DNA of 64,000 nucleotides from NCBI GenBank assembly GCA_014058105.1, contig JACGCM010000376.1:992001-1056000 (forward strand), given 5' to 3'. This document shows positions 23,536-36,800 of the stretch, piece by piece. A model generated the notes under the pieces. That model did no database searches. It was given only the letters and a program-made list of their open reading frames with translations, and was not told where the DNA came from. Origin of the DNA: Kingdonia uniflora. Its lineage: Eukaryota > Streptophyta > Magnoliopsida > Ranunculales > Circaeasteraceae. The translations under genes and the position numbers were made by a program. The stretch's first letter is position 1. The number at the start of each line of letters is the position of its first letter.

Positions 23536-26500
23536 CTAGTCTTCTTGCATTGAGTCCTTGGTGGATGCACTTGATGCATTCACGGCCTCAGCAGTCATTA
23601 GTGCGACCACAGCCTTGTGGATAGCGAGATCCGCTCTGTAAAGCAATCTCTGAGCATTTTCTCTCTTGAGTTTAGCCATATTTGATGCATGTTTTGCTGC
23701 ACTTGATGCATCCCGTAATGTGAACTCATCGAGATCTGAGACACTTAGCTCTTCAACTCTCTGCCTCTGGCTAGGCCACTCCGGCAACCCCATATTCCAC
23801 CCAGTGGACCCCTTTCTCTTATTTATTTCCTGATTACACTGCATTTCCATCCTATAAGAATCATTAAGTTGATGAAATTTTGGCATCTTTCTACTTTTCT
23901 TTCTGTGATGCTTTAGACGTTGTTGACTCCTTTCAGACCCATCGCTGCTGAACGAGAGGTATTCAGAACTAAATGCATCTCGAGGTGATGAATGCCACTG
24001 GGAGGCATATAAAGTTTCGTGATTCTGACCATTACCTAGCCTTTCTTCGTCGTAGCCACACCCATTTGATTTCCTCCCTGATACAGTTTTAGAAAGGAAA
24101 TATAAGTGAGCTTTGTAATTAGTTAAATGCCAAACTAACCTCGTAATTTAATAAAGTATAACTGTTCAGAATGTCATATCTTTAGGTGTTTGAACAACAG
24201 AAATCTATGACAGAATTTCAAAAGAAATGAATGAGCAAAGATGAAATAGTTCATGGACACGACAGACTAGATGAAAGACATGACGGACTAAACGGGTAAC
24301 AGGTGGCTAATCATTAAGCTGTACTGAAAAGAAAAAAGAAACTCAAAAGGTGAAGGATTATGACCATTGTTCTTTTTTGGCTGTATTTTTGAGATGTAGA
24401 AACATTTTCTGTGGCAATTTCTGTAACATTACTAATTAAAAGTTTTCTAGGAACATCAAACAGATAGGAGAAAAATGATAAAAGAGAATTACCATTAACA
24501 TGATGACCATTGTCCTGATACCTAGAGAAAGCATAGTTGTGCCCGCCGCCGGTGACCTTCCTCTGTGGCCTTTGCTTCGAGAACTTGTTGGGAACTTCCA
24601 AACCCCGTGGTCTCAAACAGAAAGCAAACATTGGTGGCTTCTCGGTCAACACAGGTTTCTCTCTGCATCCATTGGGGAGGTAGTGATATTTATTTGGAGT
24701 CGATTCCCACTCTTTCACTTGATGTTGGTAAATTTCCCAAAGCGGAGGCTGCATCAAGTATAGTTAACGAAAATGTGAGGGAAAACATATAGTAACTGAA
24801 AATGGGAAAACGATGTCAGTAGTTCTATTACAACTACATTTTTGCTGATAATACAAAAATTGTACTTATTTTAAACAAGTGTGAGGATTAGAAACGGGAT
24901 CAGAAAAGCTACAAACAAGGCCAAACCAAAATGTTCAGAAAGAACGAGACGTCTCCACCAAGTAGTAAATGCTAAAAAAGGAAGAACAGTTAAAATGTCA
25001 TGGAGGAATGGAAAGCGCTAACTAGGAGATGAGGACAGTGAAGATTATACACTAGTGTGCCCAAAGTGATAGTGTAGACCAGTCGAGTGGATGGGAAAGA
25101 TTTGATATCAAATAAGATAGCATCTCAAACAAGTCTATTTTTTCCCAAGAAAGTACATTCTTGTAAGATAAAGTTAACAAGTAACATTTCCATACATTAT
25201 TGGCCATTATACACTTGTCTTTTCCTTTTCCCTTTCCCTTCAGATTGTCTCGATTTTACCTTGAAATTTTTCATATTTCCATTGCAGTTCATAAATAAAT
25301 TATTTTCAGATTATCAAAAAAAAAACCGGAAGATCGTGATAACTTCATATTACTAATTTATTCTCTCCCAGTGGGGAGAATTGGAGTTCACCAGTCTTCA
25401 ACTCTCATAAGTGACTTTTGTGTTCAATGGGGAAGCATGAGTCAACCGAGGTCCTTACTGTGTTTTCTTATATTCGTGCCAAGCTTGGAACTTAAACTAA
25501 TATAAGCAAGAGCAGACTTTCAAAGTTGAGTCATTCCAAAACTCAAATAAGCAAGCACAGCAGCATGTGCCACGACTTCTAACCTCCACGCAAAATTCTG
25601 GCTGTCTCCACACCGGCAGCAACAATACTAGTAAGCTTTTTGTCAGATTTTAACTTCTCTCCATGTAACATTTCTGTTCATTCTCAGCACGAGCAGAGTA
25701 ACACTCTAATTTAGCTTAACTTGATGCTTGCACAACTTTATGGAAGGTAAATGATATGCTTTGTTTTAAACAGAATGTCGTCATAATTTATATCAAAAGA
25801 ATAATGCACAAATGATACTCTTCTTCATCAAAGTTGTGTTTTCTTTTTTGGTATATCTATGTTTTCTTCTCTAAGAAATATAAAGCTATCTCCCATATGA
25901 CAGACGTAGCTTGGACTATCTTAGACAAAACTAAAATATATGTTTGCATTTCTTATGGTCAGCTCGTCTTTTGTAACTGAGAAGGTGATTTGGACCTAGC
26001 CTCAACAAGCGATGATGAGGTTGTTGATGCTTATACTTGTATCTTATATCTAACTTCTCATTGGACCATACCTGAACCAGCTTTCCCCTCCTGGAACAGA
26101 GATCCTCTCCTCTTTCACACTCTTATTTACCTAGTTTTTTTCTATCGTTTTTTTAAACTTAATTCAAATGCTCTTGGCTGGTGGTAATGGAGAAACTAAC
26201 CTGCAAGTATGAAGAAAATCAGTATTGAAGGAAACGTGACTTGGTTGTAAGTATACAGTAGGCTGTATACTGACGAAGTTGGATTTAGAGTTTGCCGATG
26301 AGATGTTAGACTTGATAAGTACAAGCGAGTTGGTGGAGTTCATAAAACAGTGACGACGAGAAAAATATTCACAAGTATTTTCCTCAAGGACGGAACTTGG
26401 GGATGATGCCGACTTAACAAATCTCTCTGCACTCCTAAAAGGAAGAAATGGGGGGTAAAATGCTACTACTCTAGCCTAGAGGGCGGACCTAGGTAAAGCT

Positions 26501-29500
26501 AAGGGTGGGCAGCTGCCTACCCTGAACTTATGCACACAACCCAGCACTTGTTTTCCTTTTCTCTATTCGGGGTTATCATTAATATTCCCACTAAATCCTG
26601 AGGCAAGGCAAGTAGAGTACCCTGCAAGCTATACATGCCACTTAAGCCGGGATTTTTCTCTTGGAGGTGCCCATTGCTTGGGGGAATAATTGATCTTAGT
26701 ACCTTCCTGAGCAACGGTCTAAGCCCCACGGCTCAACAATCCCAACACTTTTACTAAAGTAAAGGCGATTGCAATTGACAGAAAAGCTTTCTCAATTGTT
26801 GGCTTTACCCAGAACTAGAAAAAGAGCGTTAGAATCTCTGAGAAAAACTCAAGATCTCAAATAGTGACTGAGATGAAGGGAGGGGTGTGTTGTATATTTG
26901 AAAGATGCTGTTATAAGTAACATATTAGTAACCAGAGCTTGAGAATCGTACAAACAAATAATAAAAGGAGTCTTGTAGTTCTATATGCATCACAAAACTA
27001 TATGACGTTTATTTCCCATAAGGTATATTCTGCAGAAAAAAAAAATTACCTTTATTTTCACGTAATATGGTATATGACATGATGTCCTTTCTTTTTTGCA
27101 CTTGGTTATCCTTTGATTGAGATTTATTCATTTTTTTTCTTTTCTTTTTTCTAAATGATTCAATGGTTAGGCTTATGCCTCAATGACCATCTCGAGGCAA
27201 AAAAATAAATAATAATAACTCCATGGAGAAACTGCCTTGAGCCATAAGACGCCTTTTTAAGCATTGGCTCTAGTAACATGTACATATATTGGAAGGGGTG
27301 GGGTGTCACGAGGCGATCGGAAAGTGGAAGCTATCCAGGTTGCAGTTTGTCTGTGAGGAAAGAACAAAAGAAAGAAAGAAAAACACATCCAGGCCCGAGG
27401 TGAGTGAGGTGTCATTCTGCGTCAGTGAAGGCAAGGAAAAATCATCCGCCCAGTAGAAAAGAATGAACCAAGTTGAAGAAACCAAGTCTTGATCCCCCTT
27501 AAAAGCTTGAAAAACTCAAAATATTTACAGAGATATGATGAGGAATCCGTATCTAGATTCAGATATAAGGTCTTTCGTCTATTATGAGCATAGTGACAGT
27601 CTTATTTTCCCTAAGAAACATGATTTATTATATTTTAAATACTCATGACAAACTCCTTGAATGAAAATCCTTTCTTCTTAATCAAATTCACAAATCCAGA
27701 TTCCAGAGTGATGAAAGATAAACCAGATCATACTGATTCTAAAGGTAGACTCTATTCCTAAATTATGAAAAATGGTCTACTGAGAGAGGTGCGAAATAAA
27801 AGTACAGGGAGGCCAATAGAAGTTTAGATTTTTTAGCTTCTTATTGTAATATAGGTGGAGAAATTGTTCTTACCCCTAGCACCTGGCCTATAGCTTTCTG
27901 TATTCATATGGAGGAGGATGCTAGGGGGAAGTAATTCATTAGGATGTAGATATTTTGTCCCTTGCCCCAGCTTGCTTTGGCAAAAAAAAAAAGCGGTGCA
28001 AAATCTGTGAGAACAAATTTTGTAGAGGGTTTTCACCCACATCCATCCTCGTCAATTGAAGCGTGATCAAAAGATACATAAGGAAGAGGAGGCAGGAATT
28101 TCAGTTATGCAAGGTTATATGTCAACATTTTTACAAGTGGGACAGCAAAAATAACAACTTTCTGTCTACAGAAAGGGCTAAGCTGCATTATGATGGAGGG
28201 ATCCTTATCAAAGGAAATGTACAGCCAAGCATAACAAAAGGAGTTCACTAAAATAATGATATATAGGCAAATTATCAAAAATATAGAGTAAGCTAGAATT
28301 TACCTGTAATTGACGAATCAGAGGCATTCCTTTCCTCCGCCTCTTCTGCTGCCAATGCACATAGATGGCTTTAATCACATCAACAGGTCCTACACCAACA
28401 GCAATTTCCTCTACTTCATCAGCTGTAAAACAATTGCACTCCTGGGCATATGCAATTTTCTCGAACACGTCCATAGCTCTCTCAAGCATCTCTTCGGAGA
28501 TCTCCATCGAGTTACTTCCATCTGTATCCGAAGAGCTTTTATAGTTTGCTATCCACTCCTCGTCATCACTTTCCATATCATAAAGAACGTAAGAAGGATT
28601 TAAGGCCATGTCAACTTCAGTTCCAAATTGCCGAAAGTACTTAGGAGCACGAACAAACGGTACTGCTAGAATGTCATCGTCAATTTCTTCAATAAGGTGA
28701 ACCCCCGGGATGGGGATCGTTTTAACAGAAGCTGCACGAACATTCCTATTGTAGCATTCTTCATGCATCTCCTTAAAAATGGCCCACTGAATCCTGTCGG
28801 GGAATTCCAAAACCCAATCCTTTCCTCCTCGCCACATCATAGCATGATTATAGCGATTCGTTGTTCCGGGCTGTAGAAACTGGTACGCCTTATATGAGTA
28901 CTTTGTATCCCCTGAAAACTTTACCAAAAGTTTCCAATCGTTATGACCTACACACTCAAGAACAATATTTGCCCCAGAAACTCTCCACCCTCTATCTTCT
29001 ACTGTAATCAAAACATTTGCGTCGCAAGATAACAGCTCAGGGTGTCTCCGAGGATTTCTAGAGCAACTAGGCATCACTGTCTCAACATCATTCTTGATTG
29101 ACTTAAAAATACGCCCTTTACGGTGATGACTCCTGGGTCTCGAGCTGAAATCACATCCTCCAAAAGGCAATAAATATGATTTCCTCGAACCCTTAACAGG
29201 GCCCTTACGCATAACATCCGCCTTTTCATCTGGCCAAATTCTTGAGCTGTAGCTAAATGACATAGAACCTACATCATGCTGATTGTGTTTCCATATACTT
29301 CTAGGGGCAGTGGTTTTTGGGCTGTTGGGCGTGCCATCATTCAAACTCCAAGTGGTATCAGATGTAGGCTGTGGAGCGCTTAATGGGCCTGTGTCAAAAG
29401 ACAGAGTTTCTGGTTGGTCAAGTGATGGAATCCGAACACTAATACTACTCAAGTGAGATGACATATTATCCATGGGGCACGAAGGACAGAGCATCCCAAT

Positions 29501-32410
29501 GACCTCACAATTTTTGGACCCTAAATAGGGGCAATGATGTCTTTGCGGTTTGTCAGTATCACTAACATTCTTTGTTGAAACTTCAGGAGCCAAAGAAGTT
29601 GCAGTCCCATTAAACTCAGTACTTGCAAGATTCTCAGAAGAGCATCCTGCCTTAGTGTTCCCCAATTCTATTTGGTCATACGAGTCATTGTCGATCGACT
29701 GCTCGGCATTCATTGATCTGCTCATGTTTTCTGATCCTCTTAGCAAAGCCATTGGATTATGAAAGCTAACCGAAGTAATGCTTTTAGCCATTAAAAGTTT
29801 CAGATGCAAACTCAAAAAGAAAGTAGGCGCAGCAGAAAATGGCAGAAGAAATGGAGGAAGTCTCTGACACTTCTCATTATGTTTAGAAGACGAGTGGCCC
29901 ACGTCGATCTTAACTGGTTCTTGGAAAATTCCCAGCTGTATCGTACTCTGCCTCGGCCTTTTCTGAAAGACCTGCTTGACAAGCAGAAAATTTTCAAGAC
30001 AAATATGATGGAATCAATAGGAATGTTAAAATCAGACGATACATAAATGCAAAAGAAGAGAACACGAGAAATTGTAAGCAAATTATACCTCAAGTGAAGC
30101 TGGTTCAGAGCAAGCAGAAGAAATGGGTAAAGCATTGCTTCCATTTTGAAGGATATTAATATTATCATGCGTGCATTCCTCAAGAGGTAGCTGCTTAATG
30201 ATAGAGCAATGCTGCTTCAATTTATCATCTAAGCACGCCCACTTTGTTTTTTGGATTTGCAAGAAGTTGTAGAATAGGAAAACTAGTGGTCGCCCACGTT
30301 TTTGAAAGCGAGAAAGTTCAAACCTTATCGAAGTAACTGGCACCTCCGTTTCTAAAACCTCTCCATGTAGATTAGGTTGATGAAATGTTACCAAGACCAA
30401 GCATACAAATGACACTGCTTCCATAAGAGAACCCTCAAATAATACAAATCTCAGCCCAACGACGTTATCAACAAAAAGAATCTCCAATTTAACCTTAGGC
30501 CACAAAGTCATTAGTGCACCATAACGCAGCATCAATACAGCACGGCATACCCAAAGGTCTTCTGTTCCAAATACTATGTTGCGGATGCCAATAAGTAAGT
30601 TTTCCAATCTCAACTGAACTTGTATTATCTTCATCGAGGGGAGAATGAGCATTAAGGACTTCATATTTTTACCAGACCGCAATAAATCATCACAGTCTAA
30701 TTGGATGGAATCTTTCCCACAGGTGTTTTGTGGCCCACTATCGTTCTCTTCAAGAGCTCCTACTTGGTCAACCACAGAAGCAGGAAAGGTAACAGAACCA
30801 GCAACACTTGCACAATCCAGTAGCATATCTCTCCTGTGAAACCGCTTCCTAAAATATACACGAGTCACTTTTCTATCATGGTAGGTCGTGGAACTCTCCA
30901 TTGTAGACTTTCCAGCGACTTCTCCATTGGCAGTTCTATCAAGCATAGAAATACAAGATAAGCTACGTGCACCAGCTCTAGACGGTTCAGTAACAAAGGA
31001 ACCACGCGATGTGCCAACAGAATCCTCAGACATGGCAGGTGGGTTTAGGCTCTTACATAATGATGAAGTTTTTTGTCTCTTAATAATCCCAAGTGGAGAA
31101 GATTTAATCCTGCGAGAAGCTCGAGCCAACCATGAGATGATTGGTTCTGAATCCATATAACCTACACAGTTATCATCGTCTACAGTTAAATCTTCTTTCC
31201 CTTCAGCCGAGCATTTGTCACCCAATTTTGATTTTCTTGATCTGGACTTTGGAGGGGCTTCACTGGGGAACAGCAAAAGCTTAAATCTCTCCTTGTGCAG
31301 ATCAATCCATTCTTCATCACGATCATCGTATCTTACGTGATGCTTCTTAATAAGTGGGTCATAACTGGTGACAAGGCCAAAATACCATTTATTATCCAAT
31401 GGCCAAAGAACCTTGGCCCTTTTATTCAAAACCCAGTATGCATCATTCAGATCTCTTGAAAATATCTCGTAAAAATGGCGTCTTGGTCTCTTTCCCACAC
31501 GAGTCTTCTCTTTGCCTTGTTCCCTGGGTCGCAAAACTCTGGAGTCTATATCAGCTGAACTATTTGCTTGAGAACTCACGAAATCTCCATGAAGCGATGG
31601 CTCAAACAACATCCCCTTCATAGATGAGAGCATCCTTGCTGCATTCTCTTCGAGATTTTCTTCATCTTCTTCTTGCAAATTTTCATAACTCTTCCTAACG
31701 CTAACAGTTGAAGGCTCGCCGACTTCTGAAGAGCATCTATCCGGTGGTTCTAATTCCTCCCCCTTCCCACGATCAAGGTCAATTGGACAATCTGAAATTG
31801 GATCATCACATCGAACTACAGAACCGTTTTTGCCTATAAAGTTTTGAACTGAATTGGATCCACTTAAACTGTTCTCCTGAAGATCATCAAACACTCTCCT
31901 TTGCGTAACTTTAGTAGAAAGAGCAGTCGTAGTGACAGAGTCGCCATTTAACTCAACTATCTTAGGATTATCACTGACATCTAGGGGGACCTGATTATCC
32001 TGAGATTTCTTCCGCCTCGAGACACCTCGTGGGCGCTTTGGATTTGGGGCAACATTGTCAACCAAATTGTGGGCAACTTTAGTTGAATTGCTCGAGTTCT
32101 GTGCATTGTTATCCCCTAAAATTCGACCATTTTCCTTACTTGTCGTATCCCGCTTGTCCAAAACCTCGTGGGTTTCATGTAAATTATCTCCACTATGCTT
32201 AGTAACAGGTTCAAACTTACATATTTTACTCTTCTTTTTCTCCCCTATTCCTTCCCCACTATTGGAACTCCTTTTCCTCTTCAAAGGTTTTTCAACAGCT
32301 GCCCATTCTCCTGAACCTCTAGATTTTGCAACAAATAGATTTTGGAGGTCCAAAGATCTCGAATTTGGAACAATTTCAGGAAGATCAGAGATTTGTACAC
32401 TAGTTCCCAT
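23536..32410 (-). CDS. EPCR: Enhancer-of-polycomb-related chromatin protein (EPCR1/2 type)
   Basis: Coding exons on the minus strand are 32410..30089, 29971..28304, 24748..24493 and 24077..23536, in frame to 1,595 aa. A basic nuclear-type N-terminus with KRKR stretches leads to a Tudor-like module at about 308-382 (RRHFYEIFSRDL, WYFGLVTSYD, VRYDDRDEEWIDL). Exon 2 holds the enhancer-of-polycomb block near 1120-1210 (YSYKAYQFLQPG, MWRGGKDWVLEFPDRIQW, IPIPGVHLIEE). The C-terminal tail is rich in Ala and Lys. Arabidopsis EPCR1/2 (At4g32620, At5g04670) are subunits of the PEAT chromatin-silencing complex; that role is transferred from the family. Intron 2 is long (28303..24749). The 5' end faces the hydrolase gene. 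No stops or frameshifts were seen. Confidence 0.92.
24749..28303 (-). other. Long intron 2 of the EPCR gene
   Basis: This 3.56-kb GT-AG intron separates the enhancer-of-polycomb exon from the PPLWEIYQHQVKEWE exon. It has no domain I can name. The patch around 26465-26760 (GGGCGGACCTAGG, GGGTGGGCAGCTGCC) and the A-rich and T-rich stretches near 27040-27210 look transposon-derived, but no ends were found. Confidence 0.6.
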
Positions 32411-33819
32411 CTACAAACACTCAATCCAACACAGAAAAACAAAAACCCCCAAATTTCATCTCCCATCATACATGTTTCTCTAACTAAACCAACAATTTCA
32501 GATCTGTAAAACCAATTCCACAATACAAAACACCAAATCAAACACAAAATCACAATTAAATCGATCACAACACATACCCCATTACCCACTACGATTCGAT
32601 CAACTCGCACAATCAAAATCACCCCCAAATCAATCAAAATTGATAATTAAACACATACCTGGACCAAACATCGCTTGAATCGAACCAATTTCTGACCTAA
32701 TTTCTCTGAAATCTAACGATTCGTCTCTCCCCTCTTTTTTTACCGAAGAGCTAGGGTTTCGTCGATTTCACGGATCTTTTTAGGGTTTAAATCGAGAATA
32801 ACAGAAATTAAATAAAATAAAATCCCCAATTTCGGAATTAAAGAAATCCTAACCGTTGGAATCGAATCAAACGACCTAGATTCGCTTAAATTATAAAAAC
32901 CCTAACAGCAATAAATGTGAACTTTTACAATTTGGGGGAATCATGAACACGTTAACGGCTAGGATTGTTTCTAGAGATGCGTTGTACGGGTTAGATTTGT
33001 GTAAAGTTTGAGATTTATGTGACCATTGGGCCATGCTAAATTTGGGAAAATTTATTCAAACTTTCTCTTTTAGTTGGATTATACGTATTACTATACGCCC
33101 TATAATACTTTCCTAATTCTTTAAATTTTAATGTATTTTGGGGGAAATTCGATATCAAATATCCAAGCCCAAAGGTTTATGGATAAAAATTAAAACCATT
33201 GGGATAAGTACTAGAATCTGGTATTCGTAAGTTAGTTTTTTGGATTCATCGGCTTACGACTTACGTCGCCCCATATATAGGCAGTTTGGCTTGGATCTTA
33301 AATTAGCAATTATGAGCACAAAGATTCAATCGCCTCTCTTAAAATAGATCCCCATCACCTCATAGTTTCCATTAGAAGAAAAGAAGAAAACCTTATAAAA
33401 TAAACCACGTTTCATTCTATTAAAAAAAAAATATCAGCACCACATTGGTAGAGCAATCGAGTTGAAGTGTTTGGTGTTGTTTAAAGCCTGAAATTCAAAC
33501 ACTAGCACTATGCTCTTAGCTCTCAAACTGAAGCTCCAAACACCAACATTGACATTAACACCAGCATTGAAATTTGGTATTAGTTTTTTTTGTTTTTAAC
33601 TAGAGGTATTCAGGGCGTTGGCCAGACTGTTAATTCCTGACTAGATCCTCTAGGGTCGTGAAACCTGCCTGCAAAACACGCGTGAACCTGGGGTACGTGT
33701 TGTGTTGTGACATATAACCAAAAGACACACCCCTTGGCCTTTAGGTTATGTGAGCTCCCAAACACACTTCGCCCGAGACTAATACTAAAATTGTGCGGAA
33801 TTGTCGAAATTAGAAAAAA
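32411..33819. promoter_or_regulatory. Head-to-head promoter region of EPCR and hydrolase genes
   Basis: A probable EPCR leader intron spans 32658..32411 on the minus strand (CCAG|GTATG donor; acceptor GTAG directly before the ATG). The AT-rich stretch 32760-33800 must hold both promoters, about 1 kb. A tract at 33420-33580 repeats a CACCA/AACACTAGCAC word loosely. No clear TATA pair or motif could be assigned. Confidence 0.5.
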
Positions 33820-36800
33820 ATGCTAGCATTCATATGTCACTCTCCATTCAACACTGCGAAAATTCTCCAAAAACAAAACCTAATTTATTTTCAATTTCTC
33901 ACTAATTTCACCCAAATCTTCAAACCCTCGTTTCAATCTCGACTGATTTCTTCATCAATCATGGCTGGATCTAGTGATGATTTCGTTAAAGGAAGTGTTT
34001 TCCCTAATGGAGTCGCAGTGATCACTCTTGATCGCCCCAAAGCTCTCAACGCTATGAACTTAGGTAACCCTATCTCGCTTTAGCAAGTTTTGATTATCGT
34101 GAAGTTATTGGATCTTTGTTTGGATTCGGATTTATTAGGTAAAAAAATGGAATGTTTCTAATATGCAAATTTAAGGAAACAAAGTTAACTTAGCCAAGCA
34201 GGACTTATGAATTCCATGTTGTTAGAGAGTTAGAGGCAAATTATGGGGTGTTCTCGAATAAGTTAGGATCGAGAGAGGTGAACTTTTGCAAGAAAAGATA
34301 TCGTTGGGGGTGAAGGCATTGTTGAGATTCGTGGGTGTTGTGGCAATGCTTTGATACTTGTTATTTTCCGACGAGTGATCCTGTTCACAACATGATGATG
34401 GTGTGGATGAGGGGTTGTCATATATTCCTTGGCTGCCACTGATGCTACAGAAATTTTCAGCAGGAAGTACTGCGATGCTAGCACCATGAGATTTTGGAGG
34501 CCAACTAATGTTGGGTTTTGTGAAGAACAAGAATATTTAAGCAAAACCATTCATTAATCACTTTCAATTTATACTGCACAATAAGTTGGCGATGTTGCCG
34601 TTATTAGGGTCTAGATGTCCGTACAACTTTTGCCTCCCTGTCAAATTATCCTATTGAAGTTTGTAGCACGGCTCTATGTCAGCAGCTCACACTTTTCGGT
34701 GGTGCTCGAACACTTGTCCCCGTTGATTCATAGATAATTTCTAGTAACACACATAGGAGTTACACTTATTTAATATATGTTTGTGGCATATGATTGAGGA
34801 CAGATAATCTCACTAGCTCCTTAAGAAGACCCTTTTTGTAGAGTAAATTTACTATTCCTTTCTGTCTGTTGATTTGTGTAGCATCAGACCTTCATGGATT
34901 TGGAAAACTCATTCGAATGCCGAACTCCATTTCCCTCAAGACAACCAAGAGTTTCAAGGAAGTGTGAAATATGCTCTTTTGTAGTCCTTTCCCATCATAC
35001 ATGGTAGAGGTGTTTAAATCTAGTCTCGAGGAGGGTTATCCTTTGAAGCTCAGAAAGGTAGGGTGGGCAATGATGATAAGTCCTTCCTATTTTGCTTCCT
35101 CGAATTCGCTTGTAGCCTCAGAATTGGATATCTGCCTTAATGATGGATCCGGGTCTTTATAGAGCCTTTCTCTTTAACTAGCATTAATATCATTGGTGTA
35201 CGTGATGACATGACGGGCACTAGTACCATTGATAGTAAGTGATTTGACCTGGATTTTCCTATGTCGTTGAAGTAGCAGACTTGATCATCCTTTCTTTCAT
35301 TATATACATAGCACAAAGATATGGTTGGGCTGCTTCTTTGAAGAGTGCGGTCGTGACACTACGTTTGATTCCTTTTTGAAGAATGACGCTCCTCGGCACT
35401 TTCTTCGAAATGGTAGTGGCTTTGAAATTATTTTTCCCAACTTAGATTCGTCCATTCATGGCGAGACTTCAGTACATGCACATGTGCCAAATGAGCTTAC
35501 ACGATGCTTCTTGGCCCTTGAGACTGGTTTCAAGGGAGATCCCCTTCCTTCACAAAATTGAAGACCCCTTTTTCAGTAGTACTTCAGATTTTTCTAGGGT
35601 CTAGGCTTAAGGGGTGCCAACCTAGTCGAAATATCTATTGTCTCAGCCTTTTCTTATTTCTGTACTATTGGCTTGCTTTTCTTGTCTTTTTCTTCTATTG
35701 ATCAATAAAGCTTACTTTCTCAAAAAGAAAAAAGAAAAGAAATCGGTGACATATATTTCTTGTTTAAATCTAGTCTCCACTTCGGCAAAGGTTCTCATGT
35801 TTCTTCTAGTTGAGACAGTCGTAATGGTGACATATATTTAACCGAAAATAATATCCACATATTGTTTTTTAAAATGGCTCCCAATGAAGAAGAGGCCTTT
35901 GACCTCTTTGAAAAGGTGCAGCAAATCGATCTCACTTGTGGTAAGCGTTCTTTCGTTTCTCTCATTCGAAAGGCGGGTATAGGTGCGAGGTGCTTCTTTC
36001 AAAACAAGCATAGATGCAATCACATTTTCTATTGATTGTTTACACTTTCAGCTAGATTGATCAACTGTTTTAGTTAATGGTAGACTTACGGATGCGGTGT
36101 ATGTGTGTGTGTGTGTGCTTCATTATAGAGAGTGGTGGGCATATGGTTGTGGCGTGTTTTGTTCCATTTTAGTGAGTCCAGTTACTAAAATTCATTGTAT
36201 AATGAAATGTGATTCTTACAGTGGGCACTAAAATATGTTGTTCAATTCATAGTCACTTATAGTTATAAATGATGTTGATGCAGATATGGACATTAAGTAC
36301 AAACGATATCTAGATGAATGGGAAGTGGATCCAAGAGTTAAGTGTGTTCTCGTAGAGAGCAGTTCTCCACGTGCCTTTTCAGCAGGTAATAGAAAGTAAT
36401 GTGGTGCTCTTTTCAGTAATATTGGCTCTTAAACAAGCATTTGGTAAATGGTTTCTCAAAATTGCTTTCAACTTTCTGTTCCCTTTCCGTAGTGGAACTA
36501 AACTATGACAGCATTTAGATCATTTTCAGTGAAATGTGTCTTTTGCTGTGGTTTTAGAAGATATATTGTTTTAGTACTGGATAACCTTGAGGGTGATCAA
36601 CTGTGGCCAATGCAGGAATGGATATTAAGGGAGTTATTGCGGAGATTCAGAAGGAGAAAACCACACCCCTTGTACAGAAGGTCTTGCCATAAAGCGTATT
36701 TTGTGGTACACGTGTCCGTTTTATGGTTGCATCCTTGATTTTGGATTTATTTGAACTGTTTCATATTAATCCTTCCCAATTTTGTATATGCTTATGTCTG

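Noticed and set aside
26465..26760. Transposon or gene piece in the EPCR intron
   Set aside because: The G-rich words resemble plant transposon ends, but no inverted partner, duplication or domain was found.
34222..34550. Minus-strand frames in intron 1 of the hydrolase gene
   Set aside because: Two overlapping frames with no motif, in an intron with transposon tails.
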